A stretch of DNA of 64,000 bases from Candidatus Stoquefichus sp. SB1 (GCF_001244545.1 NZ_LN852694.1:775747-839746); one strand, 5' to 3'. Positions 33,702 to 43,384 are shown, numbered from the stretch's first letter. Notes: generated by a model not told the origin, from the sequence alone. Translations and numbers: made by a program.

Positions 33702-34067
33702 ATGAAAAGTTTAAAGACATTATTAACAGGTTTGTTTTTAGTTGGTTGTACAACCAATTCAGGAAGCTATGAGACAATATCGGCAAAAAAAGCTAAAGAA
33801 ATGATGGACACACAAGAAGTGACTATTTTAGATGTTAGAGAAGAAAGTGAGTATCAGCAAGGCCATATTAAAGACTCTCTTCTTATTCCTTTATCTACAA
33901 TCAAAGAAGGAAATACTCATCTTCCTAGTAAACAGCAAACAATATTAGTTTATTGTCGTAGTGGGAATAGAAGTGCAAAAGCTGCTAAAAAATTAGTGAA
34001 TTTGGGTTATGAACATATATATGATTTTGGTGGAATCCTTGATTGGCCATATGATATAGAAAAGTAA
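33702..34067 (+). CDS. Rhodanese-domain lipoprotein
   Basis: A 121-residue predicted lipoprotein. The signal peptide ends in the lipobox LVGC (Cys16), followed by one rhodanese domain with LDVREESEYQQGHI and the active-site loop YCRSGNRS whose cysteine carries the persulfide. It should act outside the cell, possibly in sulfur transfer or thiol redox. GAATGGAGTGAGTG gives a modest ribosome binding site. It sits between two superoxide reductase genes, suggesting an oxidative-stress link. Confidence 0.88.
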   Translation: MKSLKTLLTGLFLVGCTTNSGSYETISAKKAKEMMDTQEVTILDVREESEYQQGHIKDSLLIPLSTIKEGNTHLPSKQQTILVYCRSGNRSAKAAKKLVNLGYEHIYDFGGILDWPYDIEK

Positions 34068-34115
34068 TGAATAAAATCAGTACAAATCAACCATACTTAT
34101 ATGGGAGATGATAAA

Positions 34116-34475
34116 ATGCATTTTTATAAAAATGAAAAGGATAATTTCTTTGTTCAATTAGATGATGAAGCCCAAGATAGTCAAGAATTAATGCGAGTAT
34201 TAATTGAAAAACATGAGGGTGATGAAACAAAACATCAACCTATTATTACCCAAGAGGGCAAAGTGATTAAAGTGAAAATAGGGAATATTATGCACCCTAT
34301 GACAGAAGAACATCATATTTCTATGATTTTCTTAAAAACAAAACAAGGTGGTCAATATAAATTATTATCATATACAGAGACGCCTATTGTTTCCTTTGAA
34401 TTAACTGAAGATGATGAACCATTAGAAGTTTATGGTTATTGTAACTTACATGGGTTATGGAAAGAGATTATTTAG
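34116..34475 (+). CDS. One-iron superoxide reductase-like protein (neelaredoxin type)
   Basis: A 119-residue protein with the superoxide reductase domain but no desulforedoxin domain. The five active-site ligands are present as His40, His60, His66, Cys109 and His112. Lys39 is kept, but the glutamate normally before it is Thr38. It is paralogous to the desulfoferrodoxin 640 bases upstream (MHPMTEEH and YCNLHGLWK shared). ATG 34116 is used because ATG 34101 leaves no ribosome binding site, while GGGAG lies properly before 34116. Confidence 0.88.
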   Translation: MHFYKNEKDNFFVQLDDEAQDSQELMRVLIEKHEGDETKHQPIITQEGKVIKVKIGNIMHPMTEEHHISMIFLKTKQGGQYKLLSYTETPIVSFELTEDDEPLEVYGYCNLHGLWKEII

Positions 34476-34503
34476 AACATACTTTCACTTGTATGTTCTT
34501 TTT
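34474..34503 (+). terminator. Rho-independent terminator
   Basis: AGAACATAC / GTATGTTCT stem followed by TTTTT, overlapping the stop codon of the second superoxide reductase gene. Confidence 0.85.
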
Positions 34504-34538
34504 AATATGTTAAAATAGACACAGGTAGGTGAGAAAAT

Positions 34539-35057
34539 ATGGAAAAAATAACAATCAAAGATTTTGATGAAGTTTATGCATTATTTGAAAAAGCATTTCC
34601 TTTGGCTGAATTAAGACCATATGAATCTATGAAAGAATTGTTTGAAAATAACGAATTTGTCATTTATTCATATCAACGTGAGAATCAAATTGTAGGTGCA
34701 TTGATTGTTTGGGAATTAAGTGATTTTGTTTATTTAGAAAATTTTGCAGTTGATGAATCATTAAGAGGTCAAGGAATTGGAAGTTATTTCTTAGAAGAAG
34801 CTCAAAAACTTTATTCAAACAAATTAATTGTTTTAGAAGTTGAAGAGCCAATGAATTCAATTACCAAAAGACGCGTTGCTTTTTATGAAAGAAATCATTA
34901 TATATTAAATCCATATCATTTTATACAACCTGCACTAAGAGAAAATGTATCAAAAGTAGAATTAATGTTGATGAGTTATCCAACAGCGATAGATGTTTAT
35001 ACTTTTGATCAAATTAAAAAACAAATCTTTAGAGTTGTTTATCATCAAGGAATATAA
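34539..35057 (+). CDS. GNAT-family N-acetyltransferase
   Basis: A 172-residue acetyltransferase of the GNAT fold. The acetyl-CoA-binding segment [24 protein letters not shown] (RGQGIG loop near residue 77) is clear, followed by the strand-helix ending with [18 protein letters not shown]. The acceptor is unknown. It lies eight bases ahead of xpt and is probably cotranscribed with it, without an obvious functional tie. Confidence 0.85.
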   Translation: MEKITIKDFDEVYALFEKAFPLAELRPYESMKELFENNEFVIYSYQRENQIVGALIVWELSDFVYLENFAVDESLRGQGIGSYFLEEAQKLYSNKLIVLEVEEPMNSITKRRVAFYERNHYILNPYHFIQPALRENVSKVELMLMSYPTAIDVYTFDQIKKQIFRVVYHQGI

Positions 35058-35065
35058 GGAGTATT

Positions 35066-35647
35066 ATGAAAGCGTTAGAAGAAAAAATATTAAAAGAAGG
35101 AATTGTCAAGGAAGGAAATGTCTTAAAAGTTGATAATTTCTTAAATCATCAAATTGATGTTGCATTCTTAGATAAAATGGGTGCAGAGTTTAAAAGATTA
35201 TTTAGCGAAAAGAAAATTACTAAGATTTTAACAATTGAAGCGAGTGGCATAGGTGTTGCAGTCATGACATCAAAACATTTTAATGATGTTCCAGTTGTTT
35301 TTGCAAAAAAAGCCAAAACATCTAATATAGCAGATGAACTTTATCATACTCGTATAGATTCTTATACACATCAAAAGACAAATGATGTTGTTGTATCTAA
35401 ACAATATTTAAATCAAGATGATCATGTTTTAATCGTTGATGATTTTTTAGCCAATGGATGTGCCATTATTGGATTGATTGATTTAGTGCAACAAGCTGGT
35501 GCAACGGTTGAAGGAATTGGAATTGTGATTGAAAAAGGTTATCAGGAAGGTGGATCAAAGATTAGAAAACTTGGCTATCATCTTGAATCATTAGCAATTA
35601 TTGAAAGTATGAATGATCAAACTTGTGAAATCACATTTAGAAAGTAA
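35066..35647 (+). CDS. xpt: Xanthine phosphoribosyltransferase
   Basis: A 193-residue type I phosphoribosyltransferase that turns xanthine and PRPP into XMP. It has the Xpt N-terminus ([31 protein letters not shown]), the [11 protein letters not shown] loop and the PRPP motif [11 protein letters not shown] near residue 125. It complements the xanthine permease and hydroxylase far upstream, giving the cell a salvage as well as an oxidative fate for xanthine. No purine riboswitch was found ahead of its operon. Confidence 0.93.
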   Translation: MKALEEKILKEGIVKEGNVLKVDNFLNHQIDVAFLDKMGAEFKRLFSEKKITKILTIEASGIGVAVMTSKHFNDVPVVFAKKAKTSNIADELYHTRIDSYTHQKTNDVVVSKQYLNQDDHVLIVDDFLANGCAIIGLIDLVQQAGATVEGIGIVIEKGYQEGGSKIRKLGYHLESLAIIESMNDQTCEITFRK

Positions 35648-35658
35648 AGAGGAATAAA

Positions 35659-36075
35659 ATGTATTGTTCAAATTGTGGAAGAAAATTAAATGAGAATGAT
35701 CAGTTTTGTGGACATTGTGGAGAAAAGGTAATGCAATCTGGACAAATTTGTCCGAATTGTGGCGCTTTTGTTGAATATCCAAATCAAATATGTTCACATT
35801 GTGGTTATCAATTACCTATTAACATAAAGAAACCAATTATTCAAAAATCAAGAATGATAGCAGGAATTTTGGGGATTTTTCTAGGTGGGTTAGGAGTTCA
35901 TAATTTCTATCTTGGCTATTCTTCAAAAGGATTTATTCAGGTATGTTTATTTTTAGGTGGATTTTTAACATTTGGATTGACAAGTTTAGTTGCTTCTTTA
36001 TGGGGATTTGTAGAAGGTATTTTACTGCTCAGTGGAACAATTTATAGAGATGGGGATGATCAATTGTTGAAATAG
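35659..36075 (+). CDS. Zinc-ribbon and TM2-domain membrane protein
   Basis: A 138-residue protein with two N-terminal zinc ribbons (CSNCGRKL ... CGHCG and CPNCGAFV ... CSHCG, residues 3-52) and a C-terminal TM2 domain of two helices with the typical GIFLGGLGVHNFYLGY. The function of TM2 proteins in bacteria is unclear; the ribbons may bind nucleic acid or proteins. RBS AGAGGAA precedes ATG 35659. It follows xpt by 11 bases and ends with a terminator. Confidence 0.82.
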   Translation: MYCSNCGRKLNENDQFCGHCGEKVMQSGQICPNCGAFVEYPNQICSHCGYQLPINIKKPIIQKSRMIAGILGIFLGGLGVHNFYLGYSSKGFIQVCLFLGGFLTFGLTSLVASLWGFVEGILLLSGTIYRDGDDQLLK

Positions 36076-36093
36076 AAGTGATAACTTCTTTTT
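36074..36093 (+). terminator. Rho-independent terminator
   Basis: AGAAGT / ACTTCT stem with a GATA loop followed by TTTTT at the end of the GNAT-xpt-TM2 operon. Confidence 0.75.
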
Positions 36094-36175
36094 AATGATC
36101 TGTAAAAAATATTGATAAAATCATAAGATTATTGTATTCTTATGTATACATATATGAGTGAAAAGGGGAGAGTTT

Positions 36176-37489
36176 ATGAGTAAAGTTGTTAAATTTGGTG
36201 GTTCATCTTTAGCAGATGCCAAACAGTTTCAAAAAGTATATGATATTATTAAAGCCGATGAACAAAGACGTTTTGTGGTTCCAAGTGCACCAGGAAAACG
36301 TTTTAAAGATGATACGAAGGTGACTGATTTATTATATAAGGCATATAATGCCCAAACAACGGTAGAGTTTACAGCAACATTTGAAGAAATTAAAGAAAGA
36401 TATCAAGATATTATTGATGGATTGAAATTAGATATTTCATTAGAAGATGATTTTAAACAAATACAAAAAGATTTTGAAAATCATATTGGTGAAGATTATG
36501 CTGCAAGTCGTGGGGAATTTTTAAATGGAAAATTATTAGCCAATTATCTTGGGTTTCAATTTATTGATGCTAAAGATGTGATTTTTATCGATGAACATGG
36601 AAACTATGATATTGAAAAAACAGATCCTATTTTATCTGCCACTTTAGCAAATGTAGATAATGCTGTTATACCTGGGTTTTATGGTTCGTTAAATGATGGT
36701 TCTGGAACAATTAAGGCTTTTTCACGAGGTGGATCTGATGTAACTGGCTCAATTGTTGCTAAAAATGGTAAAGTTGATTTATATGAAAACTGGACAGATG
36801 TTTCAGGTTTCCTAATTGCTGATCCGCGTATTGTGAAAGATCCGGATGTTATTGAAACCATTACATATAAAGAATTAAGAGAGTTATCTTATATGGGAGC
36901 TTCTGTACTACATGAAAATTCTGTCTTTCCAGTACGTAGTGAAGGAATTCCGATTAATATAAAAAATACGAATCATCCTGAAGATCCAGGGACATTAATT
37001 GTTGAAAGTACTTGTCATAAGCCCGCACATGTTATTACTGGTATTGCTGGAACAAAAGGTTTTGCAACAGTTATGATTGAAAAAGATATGATGAACTCTG
37101 AAATAGGGTTTGGGCGTAAAGTACTAGAAGTTTTTGAAGAACATGATCTGTCTTTTGAACATATGCCTTCTGGTATTGATACAATGACAATTATTGTGAA
37201 TACTAATGAATTTATTGATAAAGAGCAAGATGTTTTGGCTGGAATTCATCGTGCTGTGCAACCAGACTCAATTGAACTTGAATCTGATTTAGCATTGATT
37301 GCAGTTGTTGGTCGTGGGATGAAAGCAAGTCGAGGAACAGCTGCAAGAGTCTTCAATGCACTTGCTAAAGAAAATATTAATATCAAGATGATAGACCAGG
37401 GCTCAAGTGAGTTAAATATTATCATAGGTGTAAGAAATTGTTATTTTGAACCAGCTATTAAAGCTATTTATAATGAATTTATTGATTAA
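36176..37489 (+). CDS. Aspartate kinase
   Basis: A 437-residue aspartokinase, first step of lysine, threonine, methionine and diaminopimelate synthesis. The kinase domain begins VVKFGGSSLADAKQF, with FSRGGSDVTGS further on; two ACT domains occupy about residues 290-437 (FATVMIEKDMMNSEIGFGRKVLEVF and ALIAVVGRGMKASRGTAARVF). ATG 36176 after AAGGGGAGAG is chosen over ATG 36158. No lysine riboswitch lies upstream, so feedback through the ACT domains is the likely control. Confidence 0.92.
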   Translation: MSKVVKFGGSSLADAKQFQKVYDIIKADEQRRFVVPSAPGKRFKDDTKVTDLLYKAYNAQTTVEFTATFEEIKERYQDIIDGLKLDISLEDDFKQIQKDFENHIGEDYAASRGEFLNGKLLANYLGFQFIDAKDVIFIDEHGNYDIEKTDPILSATLANVDNAVIPGFYGSLNDGSGTIKAFSRGGSDVTGSIVAKNGKVDLYENWTDVSGFLIADPRIVKDPDVIETITYKELRELSYMGASVLHENSVFPVRSEGIPINIKNTNHPEDPGTLIVESTCHKPAHVITGIAGTKGFATVMIEKDMMNSEIGFGRKVLEVFEEHDLSFEHMPSGIDTMTIIVNTNEFIDKEQDVLAGIHRAVQPDSIELESDLALIAVVGRGMKASRGTAARVFNALAKENINIKMIDQGSSELNIIIGVRNCYFEPAIKAIYNEFID

Positions 37490-37510
37490 TCACTCTTAGG
37501 GTGATTTTTC
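37488..37510 (+). terminator. Rho-independent terminator
   Basis: AATCAC / GTGATT stem followed by TTTTT, overlapping the aspartokinase stop codon. Confidence 0.75.
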
Positions 37511-37619
37511 TTTTTGGTACTATTTTTGATATGTAAGTTAAACGAAAAGAGTGTAAGTGAAGTAGAAAAACTTTCTTTTTTTACTAAAAAAGATATACTA
37601 AAGATAGGAGGTGGATATC

Positions 37620-38903
37620 ATGGGATTAGGAATTATTATCTTTGGATTTATGTGTTTACATTTTCAATTTCTTGATGTTCATGTTTATAATGTTCAAGTC
37701 TTTTCTGTAAGTATTAGTTTGATCATTCTTATACTTGGTTTTCTCTATGAATATCAAAGAAGACATCGAAAAGAATATTTCTATTTTATTGGATTGGCTT
37801 GTTTAATGGTTGGTATTTCTTTTATTCAATATACTCGTTTTGAATATTTACTTTTACAGACAATCTTATATTCCACTTTTTTAGTGTTTGTTCAAAAAGA
37901 ATTTCCTCAATATTCAAAACAAAAATCATATCATATTTGGATATTGATTTATGTGATATCTGCTATTGTCAAAACTTTGACAATTCCAGGTGGACCTACC
38001 TCTACAATTTATAATATTTATATTAATCAAATAGCATCTCTTATTGTTTGTATATGTGTTATTGTTACACTTATTCATTTATTATCAATAAAAAAATTAA
38101 TTCATGTCGAAATGCGACCACAACCAATTGCAGTTAAAAAACCATTTTATATCCATGTTTTCATTATATTAATGACGATTGCTGCAATTGTTCTTACACA
38201 ATATACAATGGTTGAACACGCTTATGACTCGGCTATTCAATATAAAATATATCAAATTTCTAATAGTCAATTAAATATCAAGTATGTTACAGACTTCTGT
38301 GTTGAATATCCTCATGGTGCCATGTCAAGTGGAGGATTTGTGACAGACATTGAATTAAAGAATGAAAATAGACCTAATGAAATTGGAATCAAATTGAATG
38401 AAGAAATAATTAGTAAAGGTTACATGGAGTATGGCAATGACGGTTCACATCAGTATTATCAGCAATATTCATCTGGTTGGGCAAATAAAGTTGAAACATC
38501 CCCAAAATGTGAAATCATTATTGATGGCATATCATATCCTGCCAATGTGAAAGAAATGCATTTAGATGAATATAGATATGCAGATAAAGATATCCGAATA
38601 AGTCATTGTCTCATTGAAAATGGAATTATATTTATGCTACCAAGAATTGAAGTCTTTCATCAAAATCTTGTTATTGACAATATTCAAATATTAGATAAAG
38701 ATGGTCATGCCCTCGTTTATAATACACAAGAATATTACAAAAGAAAGTACCGAGATGGTGTGACTTTATATCATGAAATGCCTATTCATGAAAAAACAAA
38801 AATCAGTCAAGCTCCTTACTACATTGTCATTCAATATCATGACCAAAATAACATTATTAAGAAGGAGTACCCATTAACATATTATGAAACTCATTTGCCT
38901 TGA
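37620..38903 (+). CDS. Membrane protein with large C-terminal extracytoplasmic domain, unknown function
   Basis: A 427-residue protein of unrecognised family. Six hydrophobic helices fill about residues 1-160, followed by a seventh helix near residues 178-198 and a ~225-residue polar domain that is probably exposed outside. That domain has paired cysteines and aromatic repeats. ATG 37620 has ideal spacing from AGGAGG; the GTG at 37611 overlaps that site. It overlaps a LytTR regulator gene by 20 bases, so it may be the sensor or target of that regulator. Confidence 0.7.
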   Translation: MGLGIIIFGFMCLHFQFLDVHVYNVQVFSVSISLIILILGFLYEYQRRHRKEYFYFIGLACLMVGISFIQYTRFEYLLLQTILYSTFLVFVQKEFPQYSKQKSYHIWILIYVISAIVKTLTIPGGPTSTIYNIYINQIASLIVCICVIVTLIHLLSIKKLIHVEMRPQPIAVKKPFYIHVFIILMTIAAIVLTQYTMVEHAYDSAIQYKIYQISNSQLNIKYVTDFCVEYPHGAMSSGGFVTDIELKNENRPNEIGIKLNEEIISKGYMEYGNDGSHQYYQQYSSGWANKVETSPKCEIIIDGISYPANVKEMHLDEYRYADKDIRISHCLIENGIIFMLPRIEVFHQNLVIDNIQILDKDGHALVYNTQEYYKRKYRDGVTLYHEMPIHEKTKISQAPYYIVIQYHDQNNIIKKEYPLTYYETHLP

Positions 38904-39390
38904 TCAACATCGACAGTTATTAGAAGACAAATTAAAAGATTATCAGTATTTAGATGTTATTTTGGTTGAAAAAGGAATTGATTTTCAAGGATTGGCATAT
39001 GTATTTGATTTACAACATTTACAAGAATTACAAGATTATCTTTATTCTTTAGAGATGTCCTCACAAGTTCTTTTTGGTAAGAAAAATGAACGTATTTATA
39101 AAATTGATGTTCATACAATTGTTTATATAGAAGGATTTTCAAAAGAAGCCTATATTCATACCCGAGAAGAACAATATGAAATTAAAGAAAAACTTTATGA
39201 ATTAGAAAATATTTTATCAGAATATGGTTTTGTTCGTATTAGCAAATCATTAATTATTAATTGTTATATGATTGATTCTTTAGAACCTCTTATGAATATG
39301 AAATATCGCATTTATCTAAAAAATGGAGAATATGTAGAACTCTCACGTTCATATGTTCGTTCATTTAAAAATTATTTGAAAATGAGGTGA
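38884..39390 (+). CDS. LytTR-domain DNA-binding regulator without receiver domain
   Basis: A 168-residue regulator. Residues 68-165 form a LytTR DNA-binding domain (KNERIYKIDVHTIVYIEGFS, ELENILSEYGFVRISKSLIIN, LSRSYVRSFKNYL). The first ~60 residues are a short domain lacking the phospho-acceptor signature of a CheY receiver. This matches the single LytTR regulators that work with small membrane proteins rather than kinases. Its start lies inside the preceding membrane gene, and the DUF3021-like gene follows within a few bases. Confidence 0.88.
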   Translation: MKLICLDQHRQLLEDKLKDYQYLDVILVEKGIDFQGLAYVFDLQHLQELQDYLYSLEMSSQVLFGKKNERIYKIDVHTIVYIEGFSKEAYIHTREEQYEIKEKLYELENILSEYGFVRISKSLIINCYMIDSLEPLMNMKYRIYLKNGEYVELSRSYVRSFKNYLKMR

Positions 39391-39396
39391 GTGAAG

Positions 39397-39753
39397 ATGT
39401 TAGAAAAACTAAGTATCCGTATAGTAACGACTTTCATTGTTTTATGGTATATTGTACAAATGAGTTTTGTTAAAGTTTATGTTGATTTTTATACATTTAT
39501 GATGTTGCTGTTTTATGCTATCATGCTGTCATTACTTATTGAATCATTATATAGTTTACTAAGATATAAAATTAAATACTCGCCTTATATGGTTTTCACA
39601 ATGATTTTGATATGTGCCGGAATTTATTACTGGCTTGGATGGGGAATGTATTTAGGAATGAGTGTTTATGTATCACTATCAATTGGTTTTGATTTGTATC
39701 GAGAATATAGTATGACTATGCTTTTAGAAAAAGCAATGAACAATCACAAATGA
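39397..39753 (+). CDS. DUF3021-like four-helix membrane protein, partner of LytTR regulator
   Basis: A 118-residue protein with four predicted membrane helices and short polar ends, in the position where LytTR regulators often carry a DUF3021 or similar membrane inhibitor. It would hold the regulator inactive at the membrane until a signal arrives; this is known for related LytTR regulatory systems and only inferred here. ATG 39397 follows GAGGTGAG; the GTG at 39391 is too close. Confidence 0.72.
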   Translation: MLEKLSIRIVTTFIVLWYIVQMSFVKVYVDFYTFMMLLFYAIMLSLLIESLYSLLRYKIKYSPYMVFTMILICAGIYYWLGWGMYLGMSVYVSLSIGFDLYREYSMTMLLEKAMNNHK

Positions 39754-39766
39754 AGTGATTGTTTTC
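39741..39766 (+). terminator. Rho-independent terminator
   Basis: CAATCAC / GTGATTG stem followed by TTTT, including the stop codon of the DUF3021-like gene. Confidence 0.75.
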
Positions 39767-39831
39767 ATATTCTAAAATTTATAATCTGATAATAAAAAAG
39801 ATGTTATAATGTTTTTAAGGAGGATTATTTG

Positions 39832-40800
39832 ATGAGAATATTAAATCTAGCACCTTTACAAGAAGATAATTTTAAAAAGATTGAAAGTCAATTTTTAGAT
39901 GATGAATTTATTTACAGTGATGGCCATAGTGTGACTCAGGAGATGATTGATAACTGTGATATTATTATTGGCAATACAGGAACTCAAGTGAATATAAATA
40001 GAGAAAATATTCAACTGATGATGTTGCATAGTGCAGGTAGTGATAGCTATGTCAAAGATGGAATTTTATATCCAAAAACAAGATTGACAAATGCCAGTGG
40101 AACTTATGGAAAAGCAATCGCTGAACATACGATTGGCATGATTTTAACATTGAATAAAAATATAAAAACTTATGTTCATCATATGGATCAGCACTTATGG
40201 CAGGGTGTTTCCACTGGGAAAGAACTCTATCAGAGCACTGTTGTGATTGTGGGATTAGGAGATTTAGGATATGAATTAGCAAAACGCCTGAAAGCTTTTG
40301 AATGTCATATTATTGCTGTCAAAAGAACAATATCACCGTTACCACCTTATATTGATGAAATATATACAACAAGTCATATTGATGAAGTTTTGTCACGTGC
40401 TGATTTTGTGATTTTAGCATTGCCTCAAACTAAAGAAACAATTCATATGTTTGATAAAAGAAGAATGCTGATTATGAAAAAAGATGCTATGCTTGTCAAT
40501 ATTGGTAGAGGAAGTGCTATCGTGAGTAGCGATTTAAAAGATGTTTTAAAGAGTGGACATCTTTATGGTGCAGCAATCGATGTTGTAGAAGAAGAACCGT
40601 TAACTCAAGATAATGAACTTTGGGATATTGATAATCTTTTGATAACACCTCATGCATCAGGAGGGTATGTATGGAAAAGTGCAAGAGATTATTTTACTGA
40701 ACTTGTCATTCGTAATCTTCATCATTTCAAAAATCATGAGGAATTAGAAAATGAAGTTGATTTTGTAACAGGATATCGTAAAGTGATTACGTATAAATAA
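39832..40800 (+). CDS. D-isomer-specific 2-hydroxyacid dehydrogenase family protein
   Basis: A 322-residue NAD(P)-dependent dehydrogenase. The nucleotide-binding motif is VVIVGLGDLGYELAKRL near residue 139. Catalytic-domain signatures are VNIGRGSAIV with the substrate arginine, DVVEEEPL with the acidic residue, and ITPHASG with the general-base histidine. The 2-keto or hydroxy acid it acts on is unknown. ATG 39832 after AGGAGG is preferred to TTG 39829. Confidence 0.85.
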   Translation: MRILNLAPLQEDNFKKIESQFLDDEFIYSDGHSVTQEMIDNCDIIIGNTGTQVNINRENIQLMMLHSAGSDSYVKDGILYPKTRLTNASGTYGKAIAEHTIGMILTLNKNIKTYVHHMDQHLWQGVSTGKELYQSTVVIVGLGDLGYELAKRLKAFECHIIAVKRTISPLPPYIDEIYTTSHIDEVLSRADFVILALPQTKETIHMFDKRRMLIMKKDAMLVNIGRGSAIVSSDLKDVLKSGHLYGAAIDVVEEEPLTQDNELWDIDNLLITPHASGGYVWKSARDYFTELVIRNLHHFKNHEELENEVDFVTGYRKVITYK

Positions 40801-40803
40801 GGA

Positions 40804-40836
40804 TGAAGAGGTTATCATAAAGGTAACTTCTTTTTT
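40804..40836 (+). terminator. Imperfect terminator hairpin
   Basis: GAAGAGGTTA pairs imperfectly with TAACTTC and is followed by TTTTTT, just after the dehydrogenase gene. Confidence 0.6.
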
Positions 40837-40844
40837 CATATGAT

Positions 40845-40893
40845 TTGACAAATCATAAAGAAAGAATATAATGATAGTATACCCCTTAGGGGT
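40845..40893 (+). promoter_or_regulatory. copA promoter with CsoR-type operator
   Basis: TTGACA (40845-40850), 16-base spacer, TATAAT (40867-40872). Immediately downstream is the GC-rich palindrome ACCCCTTAGGGGT (40881-40893), the form of operator bound by copper-responsive CsoR repressors. Its overlap with the start point fits repression relieved by Cu(I). The csoR gene is the last gene of the same operon. Confidence 0.85.
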
Positions 40894-40906
40894 GGGAGGT
40901 GTTATA

Positions 40907-43384
40907 ATGAAACAAAAATATGATATTATTGGTATGAGTTGTAGTGCATGTAGTGCTCATATTGATAAAGCAGTTAAACATATTGATGGCGTTGAAAGTG
41001 TCAATGTCAATCTTTTAAGCAATTCTATGGTTGTTGAATTTGATGAAAAGAAAGTTAATGATGCACTGATTATGAAAACTGTAGAAGATGCTGGTTATAA
41101 GGCTATGCTAGAAAAAACTGCAGTCCAATCAACAACTTCACAAAATGATAGTCTTGATGAAAAAAAGAAATCATTGATTTTATCATTTGTATTTCTTATC
41201 CCCTTGTTTTATATTTCAATGGGACATATGATGGGAGCACCACTTCCAGATATATTGCTTGGACATGAGAATATGATGGTTTTTGCTTTGACACAATTAT
41301 TTTTGACATTACCTATTATGTATATCAATCGTGGTTACTTCCAAAGAGGCTTTAAGTCATTATGGCACAAGAGTCCTAATATGGACACGTTAATAGCTAT
41401 GGGTTCAGCTGCAGCAGCGATTTATAGTATTTATGCAATTTTTATGATGGGATATCATTTAGGTCATGGAAATATGAGTGAGGCTCATACATATATGATG
41501 CAACTCTATTTTGAATCAGCTGGGATGATTTTAACATTAATATCATTAGGAAAATATTTAGAATCACGTTCTAAAAAGAAAACATCAGAAGCTATTGAAA
41601 AATTAATGAATTTAATGCCTTCAACTGCGACTGTTTTGGTCGATGGACAGGAAGTCGTTGTCGCTATCGAAGATGTTGATGTTGGTGATATTGTAATTGT
41701 CAAATCAGGTCAAAGTATTCCAGTTGATGGTGTCATTATCAAAGGGCAGTCTTCAATTGATGAATCAATGATTACAGGTGAAAGTTTACCTGTTGATAAA
41801 TCTGTTGATGATAAAGTAATTGGCGCAACGATGAATGTAGAAGGTTATATTCAAGTCAAAGTTACACATACAAGTGGTGATACAACGCTTTCACAAATTA
41901 TCCAGTTAGTTGAAGATGCGAGTTCATCAAAGGCACCTATTGCCAAATTAGCTGACCAAATAAGTGGAGTATTTGTGCCTATTGTTATGGTGATTTCATT
42001 ATTCACATTTATAGGGTGGATGACTCTAGGTGCTCAAACATTCCATTTTGCATTAACATGTGCAATTGCTGTATTGGTTATTTCTTGTCCTTGTGCTTTA
42101 GGGCTTGCGACACCAACGGCTATTATGGTTGGAACTGGGAAAGGCGCACAGTTAGGAATCTTAATGAAATCGGCTGAAAAATTAGAAATTCTTTCTAAAG
42201 CTGATAGTATCGTCTTGGATAAAACTGGGACAATTACAAAAGGAAAACCACAAGTTACAGATATCTATCCACAACATATCAGTGAATCAGAATTGTTAAA
42301 AATAGCAGCCGCTATTGAAAGTGCGTCGCAACATCCACTTGCAAAAGCTATTGTTGACTACACTCAACAAAAGAATTTAACATTTGAAACAGTTGAATCA
42401 TTTGAAATGATTCAAGGACAGGGATTAATTGGGAAACTTCATGGTAAAATGCTCTTGTCTGGGAATAAACGTATGATGAATGAGCATCAGATTGATTTAT
42501 CTGAAGTTTATGAAACTTCTCAATCATTAGCAAGTCTTGGAAAAACACCACTCTATTATGCATTAGATGGACAATTGATTGGGATGATTGTTGTCAGTGA
42601 TGTTTTAAAAGAAACCAGTCAGCAAGCCATTCAATCATTGAAAGATATGAATTTATCTGTCTATATGTTAACAGGTGATAATGCTTTGACAGCCAAAGCC
42701 ATAGGTGATACATTAGGAGTAGAAGTCATTGCTGAAGTTTTACCACAAGATAAAGAAAAACATATCAGAGATTTACAGGCAGAAGGACATCGCGTTATTA
42801 TGGTTGGTGATGGTATTAATGATGCACCCGCTTTGATGCGTGCAGATGTTGGAATTGCCATGACATCTGGGACTGATATTGCAATAGATTCAGCAGATCT
42901 TGTTTTGATGAAAAACGATTTGCAGGATGTTGTTAGTTCAATTGAATTGAGTCATGCAGTGATTAAAAATATTAAAGAAAATCTTTTCTGGGCATTTTTC
43001 TATAATGTGATTGGAATACCAATTGCTGCTGGATTATTTTATCCATTCAATGGCTGGTTACTTGATCCAATGTTTGGAGCAGCTGCTATGAGTTTAAGTT
43101 CAGTCTTTGTTGTCAGCAATGCCTTAAGATTAAGATTTTTTAAACCAAAACAAATAAAGAAAGAAGAGGAAAAAGTGATGATGAAAAAAATGAATATTGA
43201 AGGAATGATGTGTGCACATTGTCAGGCTCATGTTGAAAAAGCATTAAATAGTATTGAAGGTGTCAAAGCAACTGTTGATTTAAAAAACAATTGTGCAAAT
43301 ATTGAATTGGATCATGATGTAGATGAAACAGTTTTAACAAAAGCTGTTGAAGATGCAGGATATAAAGTGGTAGGATTTGAATAA
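40907..43384 (+). CDS. copA: Copper-exporting P1B-type ATPase with N- and C-terminal metal-binding domains
   Basis: An 825-residue Cu(I) ATPase. The N-terminal HMA domain has Cys12 and Cys15 (GMSCSAC). Membrane and catalytic motifs follow: CPC in [14 protein letters not shown], the SQHP histidine, [10 protein letters not shown], and the Cu(I)-type YN and MSLSS residues of the last helices. Unusually, a second complete HMA domain (GMMCAHC) is fused after the last helix, residues 758-825, and looks like the chaperone CopZ. ATG 40907 with GGGAGGTG is the start. CsoR follows directly. Confidence 0.93.
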   Translation: MKQKYDIIGMSCSACSAHIDKAVKHIDGVESVNVNLLSNSMVVEFDEKKVNDALIMKTVEDAGYKAMLEKTAVQSTTSQNDSLDEKKKSLILSFVFLIPLFYISMGHMMGAPLPDILLGHENMMVFALTQLFLTLPIMYINRGYFQRGFKSLWHKSPNMDTLIAMGSAAAAIYSIYAIFMMGYHLGHGNMSEAHTYMMQLYFESAGMILTLISLGKYLESRSKKKTSEAIEKLMNLMPSTATVLVDGQEVVVAIEDVDVGDIVIVKSGQSIPVDGVIIKGQSSIDESMITGESLPVDKSVDDKVIGATMNVEGYIQVKVTHTSGDTTLSQIIQLVEDASSSKAPIAKLADQISGVFVPIVMVISLFTFIGWMTLGAQTFHFALTCAIAVLVISCPCALGLATPTAIMVGTGKGAQLGILMKSAEKLEILSKADSIVLDKTGTITKGKPQVTDIYPQHISESELLKIAAAIESASQHPLAKAIVDYTQQKNLTFETVESFEMIQGQGLIGKLHGKMLLSGNKRMMNEHQIDLSEVYETSQSLASLGKTPLYYALDGQLIGMIVVSDVLKETSQQAIQSLKDMNLSVYMLTGDNALTAKAIGDTLGVEVIAEVLPQDKEKHIRDLQAEGHRVIMVGDGINDAPALMRADVGIAMTSGTDIAIDSADLVLMKNDLQDVVSSIELSHAVIKNIKENLFWAFFYNVIGIPIAAGLFYPFNGWLLDPMFGAAAMSLSSVFVVSNALRLRFFKPKQIKKEEEKVMMKKMNIEGMMCAHCQAHVEKALNSIEGVKATVDLKNNCANIELDHDVDETVLTKAVEDAGYKVVGFE
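43163..43180 (+). promoter_or_regulatory. Potential internal ribosome binding site for a CopZ-like product
   Basis: Inside copA, GAAGAGGA (43163-43170) stands seven bases before an in-frame ATG (43178), followed by two more in-frame ATG codons. Translation from here would release a 68-residue protein equal to the C-terminal HMA domain, the size of a CopZ copper chaperone. This is a sequence-based possibility, not a demonstrated start. Confidence 0.4.

Noticed and set aside
34476-35065. Purine riboswitch ahead of the GNAT-xpt operon
   Set aside because: The short leader between terminator and GNAT gene lacks the conserved purine-riboswitch core and has no room for it; likewise none was seen ahead of the xanthine permease.
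36096-36175. Lysine riboswitch ahead of aspartate kinase
   Set aside because: The 80-base leader is too short and has none of the L-box core that is obvious at 19020-19185.
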